From Flavobacteriales bacterium (lineage in GTDB: Bacteria > Bacteroidota > Bacteroidia > Flavobacteriales_E > Vicingaceae): a DNA stretch of 64,000 bases. The DNA lies in assembly GCA_020853105.1 (NCBI GenBank), contig JADYZM010000019.1, positions 107,823 through 171,822 on the forward strand. Direction: 5' to 3'. Below the pieces are notes generated by a model that saw only the letters and a list, made by a program, of their open reading frames with translations, ran no database searches and had not been told where the DNA came from. Shown one piece after another: positions 28,431 through 39,023 of this stretch (position 1 is its first letter; the number at the start of each line of letters is the position of its first letter). The position numbers and the translations under genes were made by a program.

Positions 28431-30884
28431 ATGTGGTATAGAATTTCCGGCATAATACTCAGAAACAGATTATCAATTCTAATTGTTGTTGGAATTCTTA
28501 CAGCCATAATGGGTTTTTTGGCAAAAGATGCTAAAATGAGCTATCAAATGGCTCAGATGCTACCCAAAACCGATTCTACTTCAATAGAATATGAAAAATT
28601 TAAGGCTTTGTTTGGTGCTGATGGAAGTATTGTTGTACTCGGAATAAAAAACGAAAACCTGTTTGAGCTGAAAAACTTTAATGCCTGGTTTGATTTGACT
28701 CAAGACTTGAAAAAAATTCAAGTTGATTTTAAAAAAAATAAACAAAAAGTTAAAGTAAACGGAATTAAAGAAGCATTATCAATTGCAAACGCATATTCTC
28801 TTATAAGAAACGATGATAAACAACGCTTCGATTTTCAGCAAATTATAACTAAAAAACCTACAACTCAGCAGGAAGCTGACTCTATCAAAAAAGTACTCTT
28901 CAACTATCCGTTTTACAAAGGTTTTTTATATTCAGAAACAACCAATTCAACATTAATCGCGCTTACGCTCAATCGAGAAGTTCTAGACTCTGAATATCGA
29001 AATGGGATATTCGATAAGATTGACGAACAGATTGTCAGGTTTGAGAGTAAAACAGGTATAAAAATTCATAAATCGGGCTTACCGTTAATTCGGGTAAATT
29101 CTTCAACAAAAATTGCAAATGAAATAAAGGTCTTTTTGCTATTATCAATTCTTGTTACAGCATTCATACTTTTCTTGTTCTTTCGGTCGTTAAAAGCCAC
29201 ACTATTTTCATTAACCATTGTATTGATTGGTGTTGTTTGGTCTTTGGGCATATTAGTGATTTTTGGTTATGAAATAACCATTTTAACCGGGTTAATCCCT
29301 CCATTGCTCATTGTTATTGGAATTCCAAATTGTATATATCTGATAAACAAATACCACACAGAATATAAATCTCATAAAAATAAAATCAAAGCTCTCAGCC
29401 GAACAATACAAAAAACCGGTAAAGCAATATTTTTAACAAATGCTACGACAGCCATTGGATTTGCTACTTTTATTTTTACAGAAAGTACGGTTTTAGTTGA
29501 ATTTGGAATGGTAGCAGCGATTGATATAATTCTTATTTTCTTTTTGTCTATTATTCTAATTCCAATAATTTTCAGCTATCTAAAAAACCCAAAAGCCAAT
29601 CAAACCAAACATTTAGACAGCAAAACACTTGACACTTTAGCAGACAAACTAATTCATCTGGTAACATACAAGAGAAAATGGGTTTACATTGCCACAATTC
29701 TGATTGTTATTGTTGGGTTTTATGGAATGACTTTAATCACAACCACCGGAAATATAGTTGATGATTTACCGAAAGACGACCCAATTGTTACTGACCTTAA
29801 ATTTTTTGAAGAAAACTTCAAAGGAGTTATGCCATTTGAAGTAGTTATAGACACGAAAAAGAAAAACGGCATATTTGCTGACAATGCAAAAACACTATAC
29901 AAAATAAAAAAATTACAAAAAGTTCTAACCGAATACCCTGAATTTTCAGAACCACTTTCTATTGTTGAAGCCATTCAATTTTCCTATCAAGCATACAAAA
30001 ACGGAAATAAAAAATATTACATTCTTCCTCCGGTAACTGAGCTAAATAAACTAAAAGGATACGTTTCAAAAGATTCGACAGTTAAGAATTTTTCAAATTT
30101 TATAGATAAAGACAACCAAATAACTCGTGTAAGTTTTCAAATGGCTGATATTGGCTCTGATGAATTAGATGTATTACTTGCTGAAATTCAACCAAAGATT
30201 GATTCGATATTTAGCCCCGATGAGTACAAAGTTACTCTAACTGGAACCAGTATAGTTTTTCTTAAAGGAACAAACTATTTGATAGAAAATTTAGCTACCA
30301 GCTTATTGCTAGCAGTTATTATAATAGCTTCATTAATGTCGTTACTATTCACATCTATGAGAATGATTGTAATTTCTTTAATTCCGAACATTATTCCATT
30401 AATCACAACCGCTGCTCTAATGGGTTTTGTAGGAATCCCGATAAAACCTTCAACCATACTTATATTTAATATTGCATTTGGAATTTCAGTTGACGATACT
30501 ATTCATTTTTTAGCGAAATACAGACAAGAACTTGAATACCACAAAGTTGGTATCAAGCGAGCAGTTTATGCATCAATTCGTGAAATCAGTATCAGTATGA
30601 TTTATACGTTTACGATACTATTTTTTGGTTTTGGTGTATTTACTGTTTCCAATTTTGGCGGAACTGTGGCACTTGGTTTTCTAATCTCTCTTACTCTATT
30701 AGTCGCATTTTTCACCGATTTAATTTTACTTCCATCTTTATTGCTATCTTTGGATAAATCACTAACTACAAAAGCATTCAAAAAAGAACCTTTAATTCAG
30801 ATTTACGACGAAGAAGAAGATATAGACTTAAATGAATTGGAAGTAAAAAAAATAAATTCTAAACAAACCGAATTAAACGATTAA
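28431..30884 (+). CDS. MMPL/RND-family membrane transporter
   Basis: 817-residue RND-type protein with the duplicated layout of one helix, a periplasmic domain of about 190 residues, then five helices (about 225-385), repeated (about 415-435, then 640-765). The sterol-sensing/MMPL patch [22 protein letters not shown] and its partner [18 protein letters not shown] (about 680-697) are clear. MMPL proteins move lipids, hopanoids or hydrophobic compounds. First gene of a tight six-gene set continuing with sugar-nucleotide and isoprenoid enzymes (four-base gap to rfbA), which points to envelope lipid or glycolipid transport. Confidence 0.88.
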   Translation: MWYRISGIILRNRLSILIVVGILTAIMGFLAKDAKMSYQMAQMLPKTDSTSIEYEKFKALFGADGSIVVLGIKNENLFELKNFNAWFDLTQDLKKIQVDFKKNKQKVKVNGIKEALSIANAYSLIRNDDKQRFDFQQIITKKPTTQQEADSIKKVLFNYPFYKGFLYSETTNSTLIALTLNREVLDSEYRNGIFDKIDEQIVRFESKTGIKIHKSGLPLIRVNSSTKIANEIKVFLLLSILVTAFILFLFFRSLKATLFSLTIVLIGVVWSLGILVIFGYEITILTGLIPPLLIVIGIPNCIYLINKYHTEYKSHKNKIKALSRTIQKTGKAIFLTNATTAIGFATFIFTESTVLVEFGMVAAIDIILIFFLSIILIPIIFSYLKNPKANQTKHLDSKTLDTLADKLIHLVTYKRKWVYIATILIVIVGFYGMTLITTTGNIVDDLPKDDPIVTDLKFFEENFKGVMPFEVVIDTKKKNGIFADNAKTLYKIKKLQKVLTEYPEFSEPLSIVEAIQFSYQAYKNGNKKYYILPPVTELNKLKGYVSKDSTVKNFSNFIDKDNQITRVSFQMADIGSDELDVLLAEIQPKIDSIFSPDEYKVTLTGTSIVFLKGTNYLIENLATSLLLAVIIIASLMSLLFTSMRMIVISLIPNIIPLITTAALMGFVGIPIKPSTILIFNIAFGISVDDTIHFLAKYRQELEYHKVGIKRAVYASIREISISMIYTFTILFFGFGVFTVSNFGGTVALGFLISLTLLVAFFTDLILLPSLLLSLDKSLTTKAFKKEPLIQIYDEEEDIDLNELEVKKINSKQTELND

Positions 30885-30888
30885 TCTT

Positions 30889-31755
30889 ATGAAAGGAATT
30901 GTACTTGCAGGTGGTTCAGGAACCAGGCTTCATCCTCTAACCTTAGCAATTAGCAAACAATTAATGCCCATTTATGACAAACCGATGATATATTATCCTA
31001 TTTCAGTGCTTCTTAACGCAGGAATAAATGAAATTTTAATCATCACCACTCCACATGATAACCCTAGCTTTCAAACACTACTCGGTGATGGCTCTCAATT
31101 TGGGTGCAAGTTTAGCTATGCTATTCAAGAAGTCCCTAATGGACTTGCCCAAGCATTTGTTATTGGAGAAAAATTTATTGGAAAAGACAAAGTAGCCTTA
31201 ATTCTAGGCGACAATATTTTTTACGGAACCGGACTCGAGGAGCTTTTAATTCAAAAAACAAATCCCAAAGGAGGAATTGTTTTTGCTTATCACGTGTCAG
31301 ACCCAGAGAGATATGGTGTTGTTGAATTTGATAAAAACCATAAGGTTATCTCAATTGAAGAAAAACCAAAAAAACCAAAATCCAATTATGCAGTACCCGG
31401 TTTATATTTTTATAACAACGATGTTATTAAAATAGCCAAATCACTGAAGCCTAGTGCAAGAGGAGAATATGAAATTACAGATGTAAACAAAGCATATCTC
31501 AAACAAAAAAAACTGGAAGTTGGAATATTAGATAGAGGGACTGCATGGTTGGACACAGGAACTCATACCTCTCTTATGCAAGCCGGACAATACGTACAGG
31601 TTATTGAAGAACGTCAAGGGCTAAAAATTGGATGTATTGAAGAGATAGCCTACAGAAAAGGCTTTATCAATAAAAAACAACTCAAAAAACTTGCTGAACC
31701 ACTTATAAAAAGTGGTTATGGAACTTATTTAATGGACATTGTAAATGAAAACTAA
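30889..31755 (+). CDS. rfbA: Glucose-1-phosphate thymidylyltransferase
   Basis: 288-residue nucleotidyltransferase making dTDP-glucose from glucose-1-phosphate and dTTP. The N-terminal nucleotide-binding motif [11 protein letters not shown] with [13 protein letters not shown] is canonical, followed by [10 protein letters not shown], the sugar-binding [18 protein letters not shown] (part: [10 protein letters not shown]) and WLDTGTH near the C terminus. The usual partners rfbB, rfbC and rfbD are not adjacent. Overlaps the following epimerase gene by 11 bases. Confidence 0.95.
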   Translation: MKGIVLAGGSGTRLHPLTLAISKQLMPIYDKPMIYYPISVLLNAGINEILIITTPHDNPSFQTLLGDGSQFGCKFSYAIQEVPNGLAQAFVIGEKFIGKDKVALILGDNIFYGTGLEELLIQKTNPKGGIVFAYHVSDPERYGVVEFDKNHKVISIEEKPKKPKSNYAVPGLYFYNNDVIKIAKSLKPSARGEYEITDVNKAYLKQKKLEVGILDRGTAWLDTGTHTSLMQAGQYVQVIEERQGLKIGCIEEIAYRKGFINKKQLKKLAEPLIKSGYGTYLMDIVNEN

Positions 31756-32695
31756 AAAAACAATACTCGTAACCGGAGGAGCCGGATTTATCGGAAGTTC
31801 TTTAGTTGATAAACTCCTTCAAAATCCCGATAATTTTGTAGTGGTTGTGGATAATTTAATCACAGGATATAGAGAAAAACTGCCACAAACTAACAGCAAT
31901 ACTTTCAAATTTATCCAGTGTGATGTAAATAACTTATCGGAAATAACCAGTGTTTTTCATACCTTTAAGTTTGATTATGTATTTCATTACGCTGCAATAG
32001 TTGGGGTTAAACGAACACTTGACTTTCCAATAAAAGTACTAAGCGACATCAGTGGAATACAAAATATTCTTGAGCTTGCCAAAAATACAGGGGTAAAAAG
32101 AGTAATGTACGCTTCATCATCTGAAGTTTATGGAGAACCCGTTGAATTTCCACAACACGAAGAAACAACACCATTGAACTCAAGGCTTCCGTATGCTATT
32201 GTTAAAAATGTAGGTGAAGCATTCTTTAAATCATACAAACAAGAGTATGGTTTGGATTATACATTATTTCGTTTTTTTAATACTTTCGGACCAAAACAAA
32301 ACAAAGACTTTGTAATTTCAAAATTTATAAATGCAGCGTTAAAAAACAACGACATTACTATTTATGGCGACGGCAGTCAAACCAGAACATTTTGTTACGT
32401 AGATAATAATGTTGAGGCATGTGTCAATGCAGCATTTTCTGATGAATATGCCAATAAAACAGTAAATATTGGAAATAACCTTGAAATTTCAATCTTAGAA
32501 TTAGCCAAACTAATTATCCGATTGAGTGGCTCTAAATCAGAAATTAAGTTTTTACCGCCTCTTGCAGAAGGAGATATGACCCGAAGAAATCCGGACATTA
32601 CCAACATGAAAAGCCTATTAAATCATAAACCCTTGATTACACTGGAAGAAGGAATACATAAAATTTTAGAAAATCCTTCTTTTATTTTGTCATAA
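31745..32695 (+). CDS. NAD-dependent sugar epimerase/dehydratase (UDP-glucuronate decarboxylase-like)
   Basis: 316-residue short-chain dehydrogenase acting on a nucleotide sugar. Rossmann motif [10 protein letters not shown] (about 9-18), [11 protein letters not shown] with the catalytic serine (about 119-129), and YAIVK (YxxxK, about 149-153). The C-terminal [17 protein letters not shown] resembles the conserved block of UDP-glucuronate decarboxylases and related 4,6-dehydratases, so UDP-xylose-type or dTDP-sugar chemistry is likely; exact substrate is uncertain. Tucked between rfbA (overlapping) and the polyprenyl synthase (two-base gap). Confidence 0.82.
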   Translation: MKTKKTILVTGGAGFIGSSLVDKLLQNPDNFVVVVDNLITGYREKLPQTNSNTFKFIQCDVNNLSEITSVFHTFKFDYVFHYAAIVGVKRTLDFPIKVLSDISGIQNILELAKNTGVKRVMYASSSEVYGEPVEFPQHEETTPLNSRLPYAIVKNVGEAFFKSYKQEYGLDYTLFRFFNTFGPKQNKDFVISKFINAALKNNDITIYGDGSQTRTFCYVDNNVEACVNAAFSDEYANKTVNIGNNLEISILELAKLIIRLSGSKSEIKFLPPLAEGDMTRRNPDITNMKSLLNHKPLITLEEGIHKILENPSFILS

Positions 32696-32697
32696 AC

Positions 32698-33675
32698 ATG
32701 CAAAAAATTCAGAAATATATTGACTATGTGAATCTATCACTGTCAAGAATTTCGATTGAAAACAATCATCCAAAAGAACTTTATATTCCTATAAAATATT
32801 CATTGGATTTAGGTGGAAAACGAATAAGACCTGCATTATTATTATTGGCAAACGATTTATTTGGAGGAAAAGATGAAAATGCGATTGAAGCCGCAATGGC
32901 TGTGGAGATTTTTCACAATTTTACTCTCATTCACGATGATATTATGGACAACGCTCCCTTAAGAAGAGGGCAGCCTACAGTTTATAAAAAATGGAACTCA
33001 ACTGTTGCTATACTTTCCGGTGATGTAATGTTTGCTCAGTCTGTTCAACATTTGATAAAATCAAAAACCATTCATTTGGCTGAAATACTTGATATTTTTT
33101 CGCAAACAGCAATAGAAGTTTGTGAGGGACAGCAAATTGACATGAATTTTGAAACCCAAAAAAAAGTGAGTATTGAGGAGTATCTGAAAATGATTGAATT
33201 AAAAACCTCAGTTTTACTAGCTGCAAGCCTGAAAATAGGAGCTATTATTGGCGATTCAGGCACTGAAAATGCAAACCACATATATGAATTTGGGAAAAAC
33301 CTAGGTATTGCCTTCCAATTGATGGACGATGTTCTTGATTTATACGGAAATCCAAAAACTTTTGGTAAACAAGTTGGAGGTGACATAATTTCCAACAAGA
33401 AAACATTTTTATTGCTCAAAGCAGTTGAACTTGCAAAAGGCGAACAAAAAAATGAATTGGAATTTTGCCTTAACTCTTCGGTTATTGACAACGAATCTAA
33501 AATCAAACGTGTAACCAAAATATTTGACTCTCTTCAAATAAAACAACATGCTGAAACCGAAATGAACCATTTTTTTAATTCTGCAATATCTCACCTGGAT
33601 TCTATTGAAGCCCCTTCCGAAAAGAAAAAAGTATTTGAAGATTTTGCTAAATCATTGATGCTACGTGTGAATTAA
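32698..33675 (+). CDS. Polyprenyl diphosphate synthase
   Basis: 325-residue trans-prenyltransferase that elongates allylic diphosphates with isopentenyl diphosphate. Both aspartate-rich motifs are present: DDIMD (about 80-84, in LIHDDIMDNAPLRRG) and DDVLD (about 207-211, in FQLMDDVLDLYG). The GGKRIRP substrate-binding motif is near residue 39. Product chain length cannot be read from the sequence. The location in a sugar-nucleotide/transport operon suggests it could feed a lipid carrier or a surface lipid rather than only quinones. Confidence 0.92.
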   Translation: MQKIQKYIDYVNLSLSRISIENNHPKELYIPIKYSLDLGGKRIRPALLLLANDLFGGKDENAIEAAMAVEIFHNFTLIHDDIMDNAPLRRGQPTVYKKWNSTVAILSGDVMFAQSVQHLIKSKTIHLAEILDIFSQTAIEVCEGQQIDMNFETQKKVSIEEYLKMIELKTSVLLAASLKIGAIIGDSGTENANHIYEFGKNLGIAFQLMDDVLDLYGNPKTFGKQVGGDIISNKKTFLLLKAVELAKGEQKNELEFCLNSSVIDNESKIKRVTKIFDSLQIKQHAETEMNHFFNSAISHLDSIEAPSEKKKVFEDFAKSLMLRVN

Positions 33676-33707
33676 ATTCCTTCGAAATCATAAAACACTC
33701 GTTTTAC

Positions 33708-34073
33708 ATGAATAAGCCAATTCCCACTTTTAACGAACTCTCAGTTTATTACAACAATAAGATTATTATCGAAAAAGTAGTTGCTCAAATTAGCAAGGAT
33801 TTTGGATGGATAAATTTATCAATTTCTTTTTCCGGAGATAAGGAAACACCTTACCAAGAATTATTTTTCAAGATTTTACCTATTGTTGACGAACTTTTAA
33901 ACGATGATTATGGTAAATTACAATCCTTACTTTATAGAATTGATATTGATTCGGAATTTATTAACCGTAAGTTAAAAGAAAATCCTCAAGCAGATACCTC
34001 AGAAATAATTACCGATTGCATCATCAAAAGAGAACTTCAAAAAGTTATTATAAAAGAATTGTATAAACCGTGA
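33708..34073 (+). CDS. Small conserved protein of unknown function
   Basis: 121-residue soluble, mostly helical protein, no signal peptide. The sequence (ELSVYYNNKIIIEKVVAQISKDF, LPIVDELLNDDYGKLQSLLYRIDI in part: DELLNDDYGKLQSLLYRIDI) looks like a conserved Bacteroidota orphan. I do not recognise a named domain. Its stop overlaps the GTG start of the acyltransferase gene by three bases, indicating coupled translation. Confidence 0.7.
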   Translation: MNKPIPTFNELSVYYNNKIIIEKVVAQISKDFGWINLSISFSGDKETPYQELFFKILPIVDELLNDDYGKLQSLLYRIDIDSEFINRKLKENPQADTSEIITDCIIKRELQKVIIKELYKP

Positions 34074-35191
34074 TTGTAAGTTTCTTAAAACTAAATCCTG
34101 ATTATGAAAACAGAGTTTTGGGGCTTGATTTAATGAGAGCTTTGGCAATAACTTTTGTTGTTATCAGCCACGGAGATTTGATTATTGGTCCTTATTCTGA
34201 TTTTCCATGGATTCCACTGATAAATGGGGTTGAGCTCTTTTTTGTTTTAAGTGGTTTTTTGATAGGTGGAATCTTAATTAAAACTTTTGAAAACAAAACC
34301 GATTTTACTTTAAAAACCATTTGGAACTTTTGGATTAGAAGATGGTTAAGAACCTTACCAAATTATTACTTGATTCTCCTTGTAAACATCATATTAGTCT
34401 ATTATAAAATAATCATTGAAGACTTTACACAGTTTAATTGGAAGTTTTTTCTATTTCTACACAATTTTAATAGCCATTTTGTTGGTTTCTTTTGGGAATC
34501 TTGGAGTTTGAGTATTGAAGAATGGTTTTATATCCTATTTCCTATATCGCTTTTTTTACTTTATTTATTCCTAAAAATATTTAACGTTCAGAAGAAGATT
34601 ATTTTTTTTATAGCTATTTTGTTGTTTTTGCCTTTTTCATTTTTACTCAGATACTTTATTGCATCTTCATTTCAATTAGATGCTTTCTGGTTAGGGTCAA
34701 AAATTAACAGTGTTGTAATTTACCATTTCGACGGTATTGCTTTGGGGCTGTTAGCCGCATTTATCAAATTTTGGTTTCCGCAACATTGGAATAAATATAA
34801 AAACCTGAGCTTTATCTTGGGTTTAATACTCAGTTACTTCATATTAATCAATGAATGGTTGCCAAATGATTTTTCTACCAAAGTGTATAAACTTTTTTTA
34901 CAAAGTTTGGGATGTTTTCTGTTGTTAGCAAAATTTGACAGCATTAAAAAAGCTCCTATTTTTATTACAAAAATTGTTACTCATATCAGTTTGATTTCTT
35001 ATTCTATGTATTTAGTCAATCTTGCATTGGTTGCAAAAGTAATTTTTGATAATTTTAGAATTGACAGTAGTTTAACAGCTTGGCTTTATTATATAATCTA
35101 TTGGAGCATTGTAATTTTACTTTCCACTCTACTTTTTAAATATTTTGAACGACCTGTTTTAAACCTAAGAGAAAAATGGTCAAAATCATAA
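34070..35191 (+). CDS. Acyltransferase 3 family membrane protein
   Basis: 373-residue integral membrane acyltransferase of the family that O-acylates surface sugars and lipids. About ten hydrophobic segments; the catalytic-type histidine lies in VVISHGDLIIG near residue 35, and LRALAITF-like LDLMRALAITFVV plus the LSGFLIGGILIKTF block are diagnostic. SWSLSIEEWFYILFP near residue 145 is another family hallmark. Starts with GTG overlapping the previous stop. Last gene of the operon that starts with the MMPL transporter; it likely acylates the product. Confidence 0.9.
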   Translation: MIVSFLKLNPDYENRVLGLDLMRALAITFVVISHGDLIIGPYSDFPWIPLINGVELFFVLSGFLIGGILIKTFENKTDFTLKTIWNFWIRRWLRTLPNYYLILLVNIILVYYKIIIEDFTQFNWKFFLFLHNFNSHFVGFFWESWSLSIEEWFYILFPISLFLLYLFLKIFNVQKKIIFFIAILLFLPFSFLLRYFIASSFQLDAFWLGSKINSVVIYHFDGIALGLLAAFIKFWFPQHWNKYKNLSFILGLILSYFILINEWLPNDFSTKVYKLFLQSLGCFLLLAKFDSIKKAPIFITKIVTHISLISYSMYLVNLALVAKVIFDNFRIDSSLTAWLYYIIYWSIVILLSTLLFKYFERPVLNLREKWSKS

Positions 35192-35195
35192 AAAT

Positions 35196-37451
35196 TCAAC
35201 TTCCTTTCATTGAAAAAGGAACTTTCAACGAAATCATAAAATTTCTGCCCATATCATAAATACCATTTGGCTTCAGTCTGGAAAGATGATTTGAAAATCT
35301 CTCGTTAAATAAATTAGAAACAACAAATGAAAGTTCAACAGGAAATGTTTCTAGTTGAATTGTTGTCCCAACCGAGCTACTTATCAGGAAATAAGCCGAT
35401 GTATTTTTCTCAAAATCCGAAATTCTGTTTTGAGCAAAATAGGCTGTTGAGGTTATTGAAAAAAAGGAGTTTTTAAGTTTTTTAGAACTCTTTAAATCAA
35501 TTTTTATTGTATTGTTTACATTATGTGCAGGTATTCGTGGCAAAGGCTCTCCATTAAACTTTGAAGCTACTACCATTGCAAAATTAGTTTCAAAATGCAG
35601 CCAATGCATGGCATGAGGGTGGGCATCTAAAGTTAGCTCAAGCCCTGATAATTTTGCATCACTCTGGAAATAACTATAAACAGGAATGTCATCAATAATC
35701 GAATCAAGAGGCGTTAAATAAATATAGTTATAAATTGTGTTGTTAAACCCAGACACAATAAACGACACATGTTCATTGATATATTCAACGCCAAAATCCA
35801 ACTCTACGTTTTGTTCTGTTTTGAGTAACAGGTTTCCTATTTCATAGCGTAGAGAACCTTCATGAACCCCGTTTGACGATAATTCTGCCAAGTTTGGTGT
35901 TCTAAAACCGGTAGCAAAGTTCGAACGAAACAACCATTTTTCGTTCATTTGATAAGTTGCTCCTAAAGAAGTATTGTAACTATCATACTTCTGTTTGAAT
36001 TCTCTTTTATATCCTTCATCTCCAAAAACACCGGTTTGCAATCCATGAATATTTTTAACATCATATCGTATTCCTCCAATACTTGTAAATTTATTCCAGT
36101 TGGATTTTACCAAAAGAAATCCTCCAAATTGATTTTCTTCCGCATCTGGAATCAAATTCTCCTCTCCATAATTTCTATTTTTTTGTTTTTTTCCTTGTGA
36201 ACCAAAAATTAATTCAACACGTTTATATTCAGGCAAATGCCATTTAAAGTCGTATGAAATTGTTCTCAATTTCATACCCAATGATGCCGGCTTGTTGTAA
36301 AAATTATAAATCGACTGATTTAATTTACCCTCTTCATACTCGTTTCGGTTATTTTCTATGAAACCTATATTCAAATTGATATGTGATTTTTTGATATAGA
36401 AAATATTTTGAGATGTAATCACATAATCATTTATTAACTGAAAAGGAGCTTCTAAATTTTTTGAAGAACTCTGTACTCCAATTTCTTCAGGAATTCCTAC
36501 GGAAGTTTGTAATACAGAAAAATTCATATCGTTTGACCACCATTTACTCACAAAACCAAACCCAGCTTTTAAAACACTTTCAGAAAAACGAGTATTTGTA
36601 ACCCGGACATTGTTTCCTTGTTTATAGTCGCTATGAGAAGTAATTCCACCACGAACTCTATACCGAAACATTTCTGACGCTCCTTTAATACCAATGTTTG
36701 TTGAATATCCTTCTGTATTTGAAAAATATTTAGTGTTGAAATCGCCAACAATTGTATTCACCGCAGCCGGGCGTTCTGTAATAAAATGCAAAACACCTCC
36801 CATGGCATCAGCACCATAAAACAATGAAGAAGGTCCTTTGACCACTTCCACTTTTTCAATACCTATCTCACTTAACCCTAAGCCATGTTCTTCACCAAAT
36901 TGCTGGTTATCTATTCCAACGCCATCTGAATATATAAGCACTCGGTTAAAACTCAAGCCTCGAATTACAGGCTTACCTATACTTAATCCGGTGGAAATTA
37001 TATTTATACCAGGTACTACCGTTAGCTGTTGCATTAATGTTGGAGAGGCTGTTTGAGATAATTTTTTATTATCTATTTGAACAACATCAACCGGATTTTC
37101 GTCTTGCGAACTGTGATAAACAGATGAAACAACAAACTCTTTTGTTTCTATAACCGCAGGATGAAGCTCAATGTTAAGAGTTAAATCATTTTCAACTGTG
37201 ATTGTTTTTATAAATATATCATAGCCTATAAAAGAAACTTGTAGCTTATACTCACCATTTCTGGGAAGGTTTAGTATATAATTTCCATGAACATCTGTAA
37301 CAACTCCTTTTTTTAATTCAGGCAAATACAAATTCACTCCCGGCAAGGTTTCTTTGGTATGTGAATCAATAATTTTTCCTCTAACTACCTGCCCTACTAT
37401 TTCAAGCATAGTAAAAGTCAGCATCAAAGCCAACAAAATATTTTTTTTCAT
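35196..37451 (-). CDS. TonB-dependent outer-membrane receptor
   Basis: 751-residue receptor: signal peptide (1-19), CarboxypepD_reg-like domain (about 21-105; GKIIDSHTKETLPGVNLYLPE in part: SHTKETLPGVNL), plug domain (about 120-225; VVKGPSSLFYGADAMGGV) and a 22-strand-type barrel to the C-terminal phenylalanine-rich end. It sits 50 bases behind a small His-rich secreted protein gene on the same strand, an arrangement seen for receptors of metal ions, so zinc or copper uptake is a reasonable guess but not shown. Substrate unknown. Confidence 0.9.
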   Translation of the reverse strand: MKKNILLALMLTFTMLEIVGQVVRGKIIDSHTKETLPGVNLYLPELKKGVVTDVHGNYILNLPRNGEYKLQVSFIGYDIFIKTITVENDLTLNIELHPAVIETKEFVVSSVYHSSQDENPVDVVQIDNKKLSQTASPTLMQQLTVVPGINIISTGLSIGKPVIRGLSFNRVLIYSDGVGIDNQQFGEEHGLGLSEIGIEKVEVVKGPSSLFYGADAMGGVLHFITERPAAVNTIVGDFNTKYFSNTEGYSTNIGIKGASEMFRYRVRGGITSHSDYKQGNNVRVTNTRFSESVLKAGFGFVSKWWSNDMNFSVLQTSVGIPEEIGVQSSSKNLEAPFQLINDYVITSQNIFYIKKSHINLNIGFIENNRNEYEEGKLNQSIYNFYNKPASLGMKLRTISYDFKWHLPEYKRVELIFGSQGKKQKNRNYGEENLIPDAEENQFGGFLLVKSNWNKFTSIGGIRYDVKNIHGLQTGVFGDEGYKREFKQKYDSYNTSLGATYQMNEKWLFRSNFATGFRTPNLAELSSNGVHEGSLRYEIGNLLLKTEQNVELDFGVEYINEHVSFIVSGFNNTIYNYIYLTPLDSIIDDIPVYSYFQSDAKLSGLELTLDAHPHAMHWLHFETNFAMVVASKFNGEPLPRIPAHNVNNTIKIDLKSSKKLKNSFFSITSTAYFAQNRISDFEKNTSAYFLISSSVGTTIQLETFPVELSFVVSNLFNERFSNHLSRLKPNGIYDMGRNFMISLKVPFSMKGS

Positions 37452-37501
37452 GATTTAATGTAATTCCAATTAGTAAACAATAGCCATCAGGCTATTCTTA
37501 A

Positions 37502-37843
37502 TTATTGTAAATACACGGTGGGAGGACCTCTTAGCTCTATATTTTCAATGAAAGATGAAAAAGATAATGAGCTGTTTTTTATTGAGAAGTTAGCTTTAAA
37601 ACTACTTTGAATGCGACTTGAAAATTCTTGAACAAAAAATCCATCAACAACAGAAAAAGTAAAACTGCAAACTAAATCGCATGTAGGAGCTTGATGTTTA
37701 TGAAAATGATGTAGTGATTTCGAATCGCATTGTGCTTCATGGTGATGGTCATGAGAAAAAAACTCATGCAACGACTTTGCACAAAACGTATTCAGAATTG
37801 AAAAAGCAAAGGCTACACAAATAAAATTCTTGATGTGTTTCAT
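37502..37843 (-). CDS. Small His-rich secreted protein next to a TonB receptor
   Basis: 113 residues with an N-terminal signal sequence (about 1-22). The middle is strikingly metal-ligand rich: HEFFSHDHHHEAQC, then HHFHKHQAPTCDLVCSF. The C terminus ends IELRGPPTVYLQ, a short R-G/A-P-P motif common in small proteins encoded beside Bacteroidota TonB receptors. A metal-binding role in the periplasm is inference from composition and location. A TAACTTTG element ends four bases before the ATG, predicting a leaderless message. Transcribed towards the receptor gene. Confidence 0.75.
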   Translation of the reverse strand: MKHIKNFICVAFAFSILNTFCAKSLHEFFSHDHHHEAQCDSKSLHHFHKHQAPTCDLVCSFTFSVVDGFFVQEFSSRIQSSFKANFSIKNSSLSFSSFIENIELRGPPTVYLQ

Positions 37844-37847
37844 TTCG

Positions 37848-37855
37848 CAAAGTTA
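37848..37855 (-). promoter_or_regulatory. -7 element TAACTTTG for the His-rich gene
   Basis: TAACTTTG on the minus strand, four bases before the ATG at 37843 and overlapping the thiL stop codon. Transcription would start at the start codon. Confidence 0.5.
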
Positions 37856-38911
37856 ATCCTTTTTGTTGGAAAGGGCATTCCACCCTTGAGCAACAATTTG
37901 ATGAGTGCTGTTATTTTTATCAACCAACACAAAGTTTCCTTTATCCGCAGTAATATGCCCAATTATTGCTACTCTTTTTTGGTCTTTTATTTTATTGTAA
38001 TCATCAAGAGAAATTGTAAATAACAATTCATAATCTTCTCCACCGTTCAACGCACAAACAGTTGGGTCGAGGTTCATTTCTTGAGCAAGTCCAACAACAG
38101 TATAATCAATTGGAATTTTTTCTTCATAAATCATACACCCTACATTGGATTGGTCGCAAATATGTAGTATATCAGACGAAAGTCCGTCAGAAACATCAAT
38201 CATTGAGGTTGGTTTTACTCCTAATTCTTTAAACATTTCAATAACATCTAATCGAGGTTCTGGTTTTAATTGGCGTTCCAGCACATAATCATGTCCGGAG
38301 AAATCAGGCTGTACGGTAGGATTTTCATTAAAAATTTGTTTTTCTCTTTCCAACAGTTGAAGCCCCATAAATGCACCACCCAAGTCACCTGAAACACATA
38401 TCAAATCATTTTCTTTAGCTCCATTTCTATAAACAATATCTTTGTCCTCTGCTTCGCCAATTGCAGTAATACTAATAATTAAACCAGATGTAGATGATGT
38501 TGTATCCCCACCAACCAAATCAATCCCATAGTTTGAACAAGCCAGTAAAATTCCGTCGTATAACTCCTCTAGGGCTTCAACTGAAATTTTATTTGAAACT
38601 GCAAGCGAAACGGTTATTTGTTTCGGGTGAGCATTCATTGCATAAACATCTGACAGGTTTACAACAACTGACTTATAGCCTAAATGCTTTAGCGGAGAGT
38701 ACAATAAATCAAAATGAATCCCTTCAATTAATAAATCAGTAGTTACAACAACCTGTTTATCTTTATAATTCAATACGGCTGCATCATCACCAACCCCCTT
38801 TACAGAAGATTTATTTTGTAGTTTAATCTGTTGGGTTAAATGTTTAATCAAGCCAAACTCTCCCATTTGACTCAATTCACTTAGCGGTTTTTTGTTTTTA
38901 TCTTCAAACAT
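37853..38911 (-). CDS. thiL: Thiamine-monophosphate kinase ThiL
   Basis: 352-residue kinase that makes thiamine diphosphate from thiamine monophosphate, last step of the pathway. AIRS-fold motifs are in place: VKGVGDDAAVL (about 38-48), TTDLLIEGIHFD, VNLSDVYAMNAHP, LVGGDTTSS and GGEDYELLF (about 313-321). It is isolated from other thi genes, but a TPP-riboswitch receptor locus lies at 55615-58262 in this window. A TAACTTTG element ends four bases before its ATG. Confidence 0.95.
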   Translation of the reverse strand: MFEDKNKKPLSELSQMGEFGLIKHLTQQIKLQNKSSVKGVGDDAAVLNYKDKQVVVTTDLLIEGIHFDLLYSPLKHLGYKSVVVNLSDVYAMNAHPKQITVSLAVSNKISVEALEELYDGILLACSNYGIDLVGGDTTSSTSGLIISITAIGEAEDKDIVYRNGAKENDLICVSGDLGGAFMGLQLLEREKQIFNENPTVQPDFSGHDYVLERQLKPEPRLDVIEMFKELGVKPTSMIDVSDGLSSDILHICDQSNVGCMIYEEKIPIDYTVVGLAQEMNLDPTVCALNGGEDYELLFTISLDDYNKIKDQKRVAIIGHITADKGNFVLVDKNNSTHQIVAQGWNALSNKKD

Positions 38912-38915
38912 GCTA

Positions 38916-38923
38916 CAAAGTTA
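38916..38923 (-). promoter_or_regulatory. -7 element TAACTTTG for thiL
   Basis: Identical element and identical four-base distance to the ATG as at 37848-37855, again predicting a leaderless transcript. Confidence 0.5.
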
Positions 38924-39023
38924 ACCCTAAGGTTTGAAAATCTTTCATTTTACTGATGTGAAAAAATACATAGAAGTTGAACTTTTGTAATTTAGCAATG
39001 TACAAAACACTTTAAAAGGATTC

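Noticed and set aside
33072..33518. 148-residue minus-strand open frame
   Set aside because: Antisense to the polyprenyl synthase gene, whose catalytic motifs are intact.
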